Positions 40,012 through 50,132 of a stretch of DNA of 64,000 nt are shown here, piece by piece. Source of the DNA: Ptiloglossa arizonensis (taxonomy: Eukaryota; Arthropoda; Insecta; Hymenoptera; Colletidae); NCBI RefSeq assembly GCF_051014685.1, contig NC_135051.1, positions 15,519,557-15,583,556 of the forward strand. The letters run 5' to 3'. The notes beneath the pieces were generated by a model that ran no database searches, was not told the origin of the DNA, and worked only from the letters and a program-made list of their open reading frames with translations. A program made the translations under genes and the position numbers. Positions within the stretch are counted from its first letter, which is position 1. Every line of letters begins with the position of its first letter.

Positions 40012-42135
40012 TCATGCGACAGCTCGGGCTTCAGGCAAAAAACTCTCCCAATATTTAATAAGTTGGTTTTGGTATTGTAACATAGATTCCAAATATTCTG
40101 TTAACTGCTTTTTAAAATCTTCCACTCTTACTAATTCAAATCGCTCAATTTCTTTTTTAATCATTTTTGATATATTGTCAAATTCTTCTTGTCCTCTGCC
40201 AACTTTTGCTTCCCATTCTATAACTTCAGTAGCAGCTTGACTTGTTTTATCAGTTCTATTCGATTGTTCTAATCTTGCCTTTTGCTCTCGCTTTTTAGAT
40301 AACATCATTTGAGCATGTTGCCAATTTTGAAAAACCTTTACTCGTTCATGGAATACGTCCTACAATTGAAATATCATTTCAAATTGAAGCAATACAAATA
40401 CTAAGATTTAAATGTAAATTGTTTATCAACCTTTATTGCTCCAATGAGTGCAACATAATCTCTTAACATTTCTCCAAATTGATAAAGGTCACTATTGCTT
40501 TGTGCTTTTCTGATCACTTCTACTTTTTCTAAAGTTTCAGCCAGCTGAGCTAATGCTCTTCCTAGAGATGCTCCTGGTTCTCCATGACCAAGAACAGCAA
40601 TAGATCTTGCTGATGCACCAGTACATGTTGCTAACTCTCTTCTCTGATTAGTTAAAGTATCAACAGCAGAATATAATGCACGTAATTGCACATCAAGAGA
40701 ATCAATTTGTGATGTCTTCTCTTCAAACCACTGCAAAATAAATAATTAAAAAATATTGTCTTCATTTGTTCATATTAATGGAAATATGATTAATAAAATA
40801 GTATAATCAGTTACACATTTTATTATGGTAAACATTATATAAAGTTAAAATATTTAAAATTTACTTTGTCACTTTCATCCATTTTGTATGTTATCTTATT
40901 AACAGTCTCTCCAACTTTGTTAAAGAGCCTCATTACCCCTTTACCACTAAGTGCAGATGTATTCGTAGCTTTAGGTAATTCCATATCTGTTTAAAAAACA
41001 CCAAAATTTATTGACATAATTGCATTCAACAAAATGTTTTGTTTTATATTATGATTTACCAGCTTCCAAAAATTCCCTAAAGTCAGGATCAACACTAAGC
41101 ACTGGATGAGCTGCAGTTCTGTTTAAATATCTTTCAAGTGCTGCTCTGCGTTTTTCAAGAAATTCTGTGGAACTGGAATTTTGCTCCTGATTTTTGTCAC
41201 CAGACATTTTAATTTTTGTTGTTCCTAATTATATAAGTAATATATATACTCTATTAAACAATATAGTAAAAGATATAAGTTTAAAAAGTTTATCAGTACC
41301 AATAACACTCTTTTCTGGTGCAGGAGGAATTATTCTGCCACTTCTAAGGTACTTGTCTGTTAATTTATCATGAAGGCCAAGGAAATCACTAAAGCGTCTA
41401 ATAACGCTAAAATTTCGTTTTCTAAATATTGGCATATTTGTTTTTGTTTCAACTTTATAAGCCACATAAGCACCCATGCCATCTCCTATTTTCTGAGGAG
41501 AAGTTACTGTGATTTTTAAAAAAACATCAGGTGAGTCAGCTGATACCTGCAAGCATGCATTATAACATTATATATTTCTGCATAATTTATAAGTAATATG
41601 CAATAATTTAAAATGTACCACATCTGTTGAAAGTGCATTATCGTTTATGGGAACATCATGGAGATCACCTATATCGCTACTCATTGGTCCCAATGGTGGA
41701 CTTAAAGGTCCTGGTGCAGGACTTGATACAGATGAAAATGAATTCTCTTCAGGTGCATCTCGTAATGTCAACTTTGGTAATTCTGCTTGAATTGTTGATA
41801 TTCCATTATAAGGAGATGAATCATCCAGCTGACTCTGATCCTACATTTAAATAATATTAAATCTCATTTCAAAGAACCTTAAGACAAATATAAAATGGTT
41901 ACTTATTCAAATCGATTGTTTTTTTGATAACAAACCCGAAAATTACATTTATTAAAAAAAACAAATGAATCACGAAAAGTGGTGCTTAACTTGCAGAATT
42001 TTTATACACATATATTGATAATATAAAAAGTACCTGTACCGCTGACGCAAAAATATCCTCGTCGTCGTCATCCAAATCGTCAATTTTTGTTTCATTAGTA
42101 TCAAAGAGCGGTGGAGATTCTTTAATATCAGCCAT
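40012..42135 (-). CDS. Snx1: Sorting nexin 1/2 (retromer-associated SNX-BAR)
   Basis: SNX-BAR proteins bind PI3P on endosomes through a PX domain and bend membrane with a BAR domain to form retromer/ESCPE-1 tubules. Seven coding exons: 42034-42135, 41619-41840, 41300-41546, 41060-41224, 40865-40986, 40431-40730 and 40012-40359, all in phase, giving 501 residues (human SNX1/SNX2 about 520). Residues 1-34 are acidic ([12 protein letters not shown]). A Ser/Pro-rich linker precedes the PX domain, which begins near [14 protein letters not shown] and contains the lipid-binding [14 protein letters not shown] and [24 protein letters not shown] closes the PX domain. The amphipathic helix region ([20 protein letters not shown]) and BAR helices follow, ending [20 protein letters not shown]. 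The start codon follows from family homology: [13 protein letters not shown] opens directly into the acidic N-terminus. It shares a divergent promoter with USE1. Confidence 0.95.
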
Positions 42136-42916
42136 CTTAGCGATTCTGTCAATCTACAGAGAAATGCACTGGGATCGGCCCCTAAATGATGAATGCCAAC
42201 GTCAACCGTTATCTACGACTATCGTATTTCGCTCAGTATCTGTATTAACGTATTACAAACTTTCCAATTAAACTTCTATACATATTCTACGTGTAACGTG
42301 GAATTCCTACATTAACAGGATACAACACACATACATCAAATTCACAGTCATACTATTTATAATAGTAAAAGACGTCTACTGGTAAAATCAGTTAGTGTAG
42401 TGTCGTGGTTGGGTGAAAAAATGTATTTTGTATATGAAATACTGTTTCGTTTACAGTAAATCATTATCGTCTAGTGATGAATTCGTAGCGGTATATTCAA
42501 AAAATACGAGGAAGAATACACAATTTTCACTGCTTAAAACTTATTTAAGTAAGTATCCATTTAAAAACACATATTCCTGATAATAGATTATTGTAATGTT
42601 CTTTAAACACTAATAATTTAAAACTTAAAAATTGCTAAACATTACATTAATATCTAGTTGTAAAATTGAACCAACAAATACGGATATATTTCCCTAGGAA
42701 AATCATATGCATAAATTATCTTTATCATAAATTTTAGAGAAATATATGGAATACATGATATGTAATGTTTTTCGTCTAAGATGGTATGATTTTTCGATGA
42801 ATCTCAAAGTAAATGAAGTGGAACAAATTGTCATGAAAAAATATATATAAATCTGTCAATTGACAAGTGATATTTATTTTAAAAAATATCTCTGGAGTTC
42901 TTAAAAATTTTGAAAA
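42136..42916. promoter_or_regulatory. Divergent promoter region between Snx1 and USE1
   Basis: A 781-bp head-to-head interval. The Snx1-proximal part (42136-42450) is less AT-rich, as expected of a shared housekeeping promoter. No TATA or initiator can be assigned with confidence. Confidence 0.5.
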
Positions 42917-44132
42917 ATGAATTTAATGTCCAGAGAAGAAATTAATGTTAAACGACTTTTAGCAAGATGTGAATTAATGGCAAAAGATGATCCTCATAAG
43001 GATTGGAAACTTGAAAAGGTTTATAAAACTTATAATTCTATTATATGTATTCATTTTGTTATAAATATTACTCATAATTAAAATAATTTATTTTAAGTAA
43101 ATATATTCATTATTTTAGTATATCCTTGCTCTGGATGATATGATAAAGCAACTGCAAACATTGCCTAGGTAATTCAGTATCATTGTTATGATATTTATAT
43201 TTAATAATATTAGATCGACTTGTAAATAATAATCCATATTCTAATATATTTTTATACTATAGCAGTTAGAAAATAATATATTATTATTTTGTAGCAAACC
43301 ATCTAAAGATACTTTGATGACTTATACTACACGAATAGATTTTTTAAAAGGACTAATAAGTACGACAAAACTCACAAATCCAATGGACAAAGTAGTAGCA
43401 GTACAAATGTTATCAAAAAGTTCTACGACATTTACAGATTTATTAGGTTCAAACATAACAACACAAATACATCAAAAAACTTCGGCAAAATATAATCAAG
43501 AATTAAGAGCAGAATTATTTCGCACAAATAAAGGTAAATAAATGTTAATTTGTCTGAGGAAAATAAACAAATTCATATTTATTCATCTATTAATCTATAT
43601 TTTTTAAGGGTCATTGGAAGATGGTATAAGACAAAGATTATCTACTACAAATATGCAAGATGATGATTTAGATATGCTTTTAAAATATAACAGAAATATT
43701 CAGGAGAAAATTGCAGAGAATATGCTTTCAATGACTAGTAGCATGAAAGAGCATGCATTAGCAGCAAATGCTATTATAAAAAAAGATATTACTTTACTTG
43801 AAAAATCTGATAAACTAACTGATGTTAATACTGTTAAATTGAAAACAGAATCGTTAAAACTCCATGAACATACTTCATCGCATTGGCGATGTTGGATGTG
43901 GTTAATGATAGCATTTGTTTTGGTTGTATTTTTCCGTAAGTACCATTCTACAACACGAATGTAAAATATGAAATGGTTAAATAATTTGACTGTGCTAGTT
44001 CAATATATGGTATTCTAAACTTCTATATCCTTATTTACAACACAACTTTTATCTAATATAATCAAAATTATTTTTATGCTTTACTTTGCAGATATGGTAT
44101 TATTCATGAAGGTTGCCAAAAAAAGGGTTTAG
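42917..44132 (+). CDS. USE1: USE1, ER t-SNARE for Golgi-to-ER retrograde transport
   Basis: USE1 is the Qc-SNARE of the ER (syntaxin 18/SEC20/SEC22 complex) that fuses COPI vesicles. Five exons: 42917-43018, 43119-43168, 43295-43533, 43609-43935 and 44092-44132, giving 252 residues (human about 259). The N-terminus reads SREEINVKRLLARCELMAK, and the DIRLEKYI-equivalent is WKLEKYILALDDMIKQL. The SNARE motif runs through DLDMLLKYNRNIQEKIAENM and MTSSMKEHALAANAIIKKD, with the usual t-SNARE heptads. It is tail-anchored: CWMWLMIAFVLVVFFHMVLF, then KVAKKRV at the C-terminus. The open frame continues past exon 4 to a stop at 43964. A strong GTAAGT at 43936 and a CTTTGCAG acceptor at 44084-44091, however, give a longer hydrophobic anchor ending in basic residues, the expected USE1 tail. 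Confidence 0.93.
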
Positions 44133-44209
44133 GTTTTAATGTAAGTGAAAATGTATATATATTTATTAAAATGCAACTCAATACTATTAATAAATAAGCT
44201 GCTTATGCC

Positions 44210-44610
44210 TGAAAAGTTTTCTCTAAATAATCGTTTCCAAGAGAAAGACTCTTTAGTGGAGCTAGCATTGAGAGTAAGGTTCTTTTATATGGACACACTG
44301 GAAAAGAATATATTTATGACTGTGGAGCAACTGACTAACATGGAAATTCTCTCGCTTGCTTGTGTAAAAGAGCTCTCGATAGCGACTCTCAAGAGTAAAA
44401 CTTTTAAGTATGCACTTAAAAGTGGATATGCTAGGTATACACCTAGTATGACGTGGTTTTATCTCCCTCTAGATGCCTTATGGCATTTGTGTGAAATAGC
44501 ACACACATGTAAGGTAGCAGTACTAGATTCTTAACCAAGCTATTGGACATAAAGTTGGGAAAAATTCACAAGCATATTGTAGCTTATGCTGTACAGCACT
44601 GATTGCAATC
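44210..44610 (+). ncRNA. Candidate structured RNA: block of consecutive inverted repeats between USE1 and OSTF1
   Basis: This 400-bp block is clearly richer in GC than its AT-rich flanks. It contains stem after stem: 44218-44224 with 44240-44246; 44248-44253 with 44270-44275; 44280-44286 with 44302-44308; 44400-44409 with 44414-44423 (10 bp, loop ATGC); 44427-44436 with 44441-44450 (10 bp, loop ATAC); 44470-44477 with 44482-44489 (8 bp, loop TTAT); 44535-44538 with 44543-44546 (loop GCTA); 44571-44576 with 44585-44590. Several stems are extended by G-U pairs that exist only if the + strand is the RNA. I do not recognise the class: no 7SK, RNase P/MRP or telomerase template motif is evident. 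A 129-codon open frame (44145-44534) runs through the block, so an orphan peptide or a structured USE1 3'UTR is the alternative. Confidence 0.4.
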
Positions 44611-44676
44611 TGCATGTAGATATTGGCCGTGCATAACTGTGAATGGTATACACACTTCGTTATTATTATTATAATC

Positions 44677-45966
44677 ATGGCTACCATGATGAATATGTCT
44701 GTGCAAACACCTGTACCACCTAAAACTGTTTGGAAACCTGGTAAATAATGAGAAATATAGATAACATTTTTAATTTTACCTGTGACTATTATAATTACTT
44801 GGTACCGATTAATTATGTGCTATACCTCTATTAAATATGATAACAGATGTGTGTTTTTATGTACCCCTCTTCCTGTAAATAAAAGAGAATATAACAATGA
44901 ATTTATCTATGTTAATAAAAAATATAAATATAAATTTATACTGTCGAATGTGGAATTTTTACTAATTGTTAATACATTTATTAATAATTTGTTTAAAGTA
45001 GTGACAGTCAGTGTAGCAAATATGAAAGTCTAGTATCTTTCCTTTTATTGGTTATATTTAATTGTGAAATAGTAAATTAATATTTCTAAATACTAGTTTT
45101 CTTACGTTTATCTTTTTTTTTTAAGGCAAAGTCAAAGTTGTACGAGCATTGTATAAATACATAGCACAAAATGTAAGCATATTTGTTTATTGGTAATATA
45201 ATCATTTTACAAATATGTTTAATAATTTTATTAATTCATTTTACATTTTATAGGCAGATGAATTATCCTTTGACGAAGGTGAACTTCTTTATGTTTATGA
45301 TAAGAACATAGAACCAAATTGGTGGAAAGCAAAGTGTAGAAATCGAGAGGGTCTTGTACCTGCCAATTATGGTCAGTTATATTCAGATATACAACTAAAG
45401 TTTATAATTGACAATACCTGCAAATAAATTGGAGAAAAAAATAAAAATCTGTATGTAGTTGAGGAACAAACTGAAGAAATTGAATTACCATTACATGATG
45501 CTGCAAGGCGTGGAAATCTTTCATTATTAAAAGAATACATAAAACAAGGAGTTTTGGGTACAAGTTTAGACACAATGGGTAATACTTCACTGTATTGGGC
45601 TACACGTGCTGGTCACCTGGATTGTGTAAAAGAACTACTAAATCTGCCAAATTCTATAGTTAATGCTCAAGTAAGTAGATTATAGTATAATAATCTTGAC
45701 AACATTTTTTGTTTTTACACACATTCTTCTTATAGAATAAATTGGGCGAAACACCGTTACATGTGGCAGCAAGTCGAGGACATGTGGATATAGTAAATCT
45801 CTTATTGCAATATGGTGCAGATCCAATGATAAAAAATAATGATAGTTTAGTTGCTGAAGAACTATCTTCTCATCTTTCAATTAAGAATATGATACAATTA
45901 AGTCAACGTCAGTCTAACAAAACGTATGGGTACACGGATGATGATTATAATGATGACAGTGATTAA
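44677..45966 (+). CDS. OSTF1: Osteoclast-stimulating factor 1 homologue (SH3 plus ankyrin repeats)
   Basis: A small cytoplasmic adaptor. Five exons: 44677-44740, 45126-45172, 45254-45371, 45459-45670 and 45736-45966, giving 223 residues (human about 214). The N-terminus has the proline-containing PPKTVWKPGKVKVVRALY. The SH3 domain carries the ALYKY, ADELSFDEGE, WWKAK and GLVPANY signatures (about residues 26-78). Ankyrin repeats follow: LPLHDAARRGNLSLLKEYI, NTSLYWATRAGHLDCVKELL and GETPLHVAASRGHVDIVNLL. The tail is acidic (YTDDDYNDDSD), as in the family. The domain order and C-terminal Asp/Tyr cluster are diagnostic. It lies 545 bp downstream of the USE1 stop with the inverted-repeat block between, and ends tail-to-tail with GCP4. 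Confidence 0.95.
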
Positions 45967-46644
45967 GATAATATTTTTTTTCAATTTATGGATTATGATT
46001 ATTATGACCAATTAGTATTATAGATAAATAAAGATAATTTGTAATACAATAGTTAAATAACTATTTAAAATCGAAAATTTATATTAAAAATGATTTAGAA
46101 TTATATTACTATTTAATATATTTATATACAATATATTGTTATTATATAAAATAAAACATTTTTTATTAATGTTCTTAATCATATTGCTGAATTTTAATAA
46201 ATAGTCAAAGGAACCTATGTACTATTAGTTGCCTTTAACAGTTATTTTTATTATTTGAATAAAAAATATATTAAAATCTCTTATCACAAAACAATTAAGT
46301 TTTTAAAGAAAAATATTCATAAAATCATATGAAATGAAGATTTATTTTTAATGAATGAACAAATATAAAAAAATATTTTAATATTGTTTACATGCTATCC
46401 TTTACATATTTATAATAATTAAAGCAACAAATGGGAGTCTCATATTGTATTTTTTAACTTCAGAACTATTTAATTATTTTGTTACTAATATATGTATTAG
46501 TAAATATAGAAAAATAAATTGAAAAAATATTTAACAGATAAGTACGAAAAATAAAATTCATTTTAAAATAAAATACCATTATACATACATCATATTCTCA
46601 CATAAGCTTCTCACTTAAAGTATTCAAAACAACATAAGTTTTGT
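45967..46644. other. Convergent 3' interval OSTF1 / GCP4
   Basis: A 678-bp AT-rich interval holding the 3'UTRs of the two convergent genes. AATAAA occurs shortly after the OSTF1 stop near 46025. Nothing else is seen. Confidence 0.6.
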
Positions 46645-49249
46645 TTACATTTTTCTGCTAAACCATCTATTGAAATCTAGTCTTAATAATAATTGAGCTA
46701 AGTGTTCTCCACTAGGTTGTGCACGCACTCTGTTCAATGTTTTAGTTAGCCAGCTCATTAAACTCTCAAGAGTATCAGATAATGTTTTAAGTTCTTCTTT
46801 TTCTGTTAAAAGTAAATTACCTACTTCCCACATTGATGCTTGTAAGATAAAATCGTCACAAAGTCGTAGTAAAAGTTTGATTAATTTATTTACCTATTAA
46901 AATAAATTTAGTAAATAAATGCATTTATATAATTAGTAGTATTGTACAACCTATTTAGAGTGAAAATGCATATGAATTAAATTATAACGTACAGGATTTT
47001 TTCGTTCTGTTAAACTTCCTAATAAGAATGTTTGTGACATAACATTAGCCACAAAAATTGAGTGTGCTTTTTGTACATCTTCAAAATTTCGAGTATTTTT
47101 CATATTGGCTTCCATGATAGTATACTGACTTTCTAATACATCCACTTGCAAATAGTATTGTAAATTATCAATAATAAAAATTAAGTTATTTCTTAGTTGA
47201 ATGACACCAATATCACTGAAATAAAAAAAGAATTGTCAATATTGAACGAATGTTAGTTTTCTTACATACAAAGTACTATAACAATAATGCCTTACATATT
47301 TTTATAATACATATGTTCACTCCATAGATTCCATAGATCAATTTGTGTTTTCTTAACTCTTAGTAAAAATCGAAACAATGTGTTATAATCGTTTAAAGCA
47401 GATGGACTAAATAATAAGTGTAATGGCCATATAACTTTGTACTTTAGAATGATCATACCCCATCCACGTCTTTCTACATATATTTAATAAACGGTAATTA
47501 TATATTGTCAACATTTTTGTTTATTTAAGAAGAACAGTACATTTAAAAGAACTTACCAATAGGATCTTCACGTTCTTTGTCAGTAAACTCTGTCCCTCCT
47601 ATCTCAGCATCTTCATTTTCTTCTACTGGGACTGGTATTATAAAATTAAAGCTATCCATAGCATTCTCATCATTCAAGTGCATTTTTCTGAGTGCTATTT
47701 GAAAAGCTAAATTGACATCTCTAGACGTGTGATTTGTTGGTGGTTTACTTAGTATATGTGCAGTGAGCCTAATAAATTCAAGGAACAAATCACCCCGTCC
47801 CATAAGAAAAAAATCTTTTACTAATTTAAGTTGTTGTACAAGTTGTGCTTCTTCAACTGCAACACGCCATAAAAGTTCAGTTATACATTGTTTTAATTCA
47901 TCAATTGTACGTTCAAATTCAACAATATTGAATACAGGTTCTTTTTGGATATTTTGAAGCTTAAGAAAATATTCGTATTCCTTATCTCCCCATATAGAAT
48001 ATTCAGTTTGATCATCTACAGCAAAGTCTGTAAGTAACAAAATTTTAGTATTGTTGTTTCACAAGGTTTATAATTTTTTATTTTTAACTTACCTTTCTTG
48101 TGTCTTGGATCATTTCCAAACATTATAATAGTTTGCCCTATAGTCAAAATTTTGGTTGCTAGTGATGGTCTGATGTAAGAAGGAAGCAAATCTACTTGAA
48201 CATTATAATCCCACATGTCTGAGTTAAACTTTGTATTTATTGTCTCAACAACATTATTTTTATTATCTACTAATACCAAACTGTTTTGTCCCTCAGATAT
48301 CTTTTTTATGAAGAATTCATTGTACATGTCTTCTAAATGACCATATAAAAGCCAACTTGTTAAGTGTTTGTAAAAAACTGTATGTACACAATGAGCCATT
48401 CTGAATAATAATAATAAGAAGAAGTTAATTAGAAGCAGATAATATCAAATTAACACAAAATAATAATAAAAACTACTTACTTTTCTAAAGCTAATTTTAC
48501 TTCAGGAATACCAGTATGCATGTTTTTATGTAAACATTGTAGCAGTTTACAACCATAAATTTTTTGTGTACGAATCTTAAATAACACAAAAAAATTAGTT
48601 ACATTTGTACTATTTACTAATAATATATATTATAAATATAATATATTCACCTCTTTTATAATCGAATTTAGAACAGAAAATAGACATATGTATTTTTGAA
48701 CACGACAAAGAATTAACGATAGTGGAGTATAACTGTCATGAAGAACCACATTTTCTAAATCAACAATCTCTTTACGAAATGGTTCTAAAGCTTGATCCAT
48801 TCCTTCACAGAGAGCTTGTAAATATAGACCTTGAGCTATATTTTGTATTTCTATAATACATAAGTCAATATTAAATATTTATAATATAATAAAATTGTAA
48901 TTATTAATTATTCATTATAATAGAATCTAATAAATCTAATAAAAAGTTCTTATACCATCATTGGATCTTAAAATATCTGATGTGGTACATTCTTGAATAA
49001 AGTTCCTAATAACATTGCACTTGTCGACTATGTCCAATATTTTTTTAAGTAATGCACGTTCCCCAGGATGTAAATATTTTTCAAGATCTATAGTCTAAAA
49101 ATAATACATTTAAAACATACAAACAGAAAAAATAATATATCAAAAATTATACTGCCAATGAAATGTAGTTTTAACCTTACATCTGTTTCTAATATTTCCA
49201 AAACATTAGTTGAACATCCCCACAATGACAGCAGTACTTCGTGCAACAT
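46645..49249 (-). CDS. TUBGCP4: Gamma-tubulin complex component 4 (GCP4 / Grip75)
   Basis: GCP4 is a subunit of the gamma-tubulin ring complex that nucleates microtubules at centrosomes and spindles. Nine coding exons: 49181-49249, 48956-49094, 48651-48850, 48481-48575, 48093-48400, 47557-48027, 47296-47473, 46993-47215 and 46645-46893, all phases matching, giving 643 residues (human 667). The N-terminus MLHEVLLSLWG matches the family start. The Grip1 region includes EKYLHPGERALLKKI and ILCRVQKYICLFSVLNSII, then TSWLLYGHLEDMYNEFFIKK and QVDLLPSYIRPSLATKIL. Grip2 includes VKDFFLMGRGDLFLEFI, MIILKYKVIWPLHLLFSPSA, DNLQYYLQVDVLESQY and the terminal AQLLLRLDFNRWF. It is shorter than the human protein in the loop after Grip1. 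The gene is head-to-head with the zinc-finger gene. Confidence 0.95.
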
Positions 49250-50132
49250 TTTAGAAGTATTTTTCAATGTAATATAAAATTACTTTTTCAGGTTAAATCA
49301 TGTTGCATATAAATAAAAATTATAGTAAAATATAAAACTCAATCAAATAACCTGCAATTATTTAAATCATTAAAGTTTAATATTTTGTGGCTATAAAAAT
49401 GACAAAAACGATCTATATATACACGTCGTAAATAAAAAAAGTATATACTTTTTCGTCTGTCCATTTCTTGTTGCTACGAAAAACTTTATTCGAAAATCAT
49501 TTTTCAAAATAAATACATTTCATTGACATGCTTTTATTTTTTTCCAACTATTAAACAATTTTATGTACGTGTATACAATACATACACCTTACGAAAAATA
49601 ACTTAAAGTCTCTCCTTTCATGTAAGCTACTTTTGCTCGACGACGTGTATTTATTGGTTTATATAAGGCATCATTTAACGCGATAGAATTAAGGATACAT
49701 AATTTAAGCAAACGTCATTCAGAAAATAAAAACTATGCAAATATAATAAATTGTTATTATAAAAATGTAGCTTACAACATTCGAGTGTTATAAAACATAT
49801 AGTTGAGGTTAATAAAATGTTTTTCTATTTCTAAATTAAATCTAAAATATTTCAAGAATATTGAATTAATCTATGTGTTATTTATATTAAAAAAGCATAT
49901 TTTAGATAATATACTTAAATCTAGATTTGTTATTTCTGATGTGTAGATACAATAACCTCAAAGAAACAAATCGTTAAAATTATGTGTAAGTATAATATAG
50001 TAAAATATAATATTATCTGAATAAACTTAAAATAATTGTTTGACAATGTATTAATGTAAACAAACAATAAAAACAATATTTGCCTATATTATATAAATTT
50101 CCTTTAATAATAAACTTTACAGAGATTCAATT
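49250..50132. promoter_or_regulatory. Divergent promoter of GCP4 and the ZAD zinc-finger gene, with a 5'UTR intron
   Basis: An 883-bp head-to-head interval. On the + strand ATGT|GTAAGT at 49982-49991 and CTTTACAGAG at 50115-50124 define a likely 5'UTR intron of the zinc-finger gene. Its acceptor is a tandem AGAG (see findings). No TATA box can be assigned. Confidence 0.5.
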
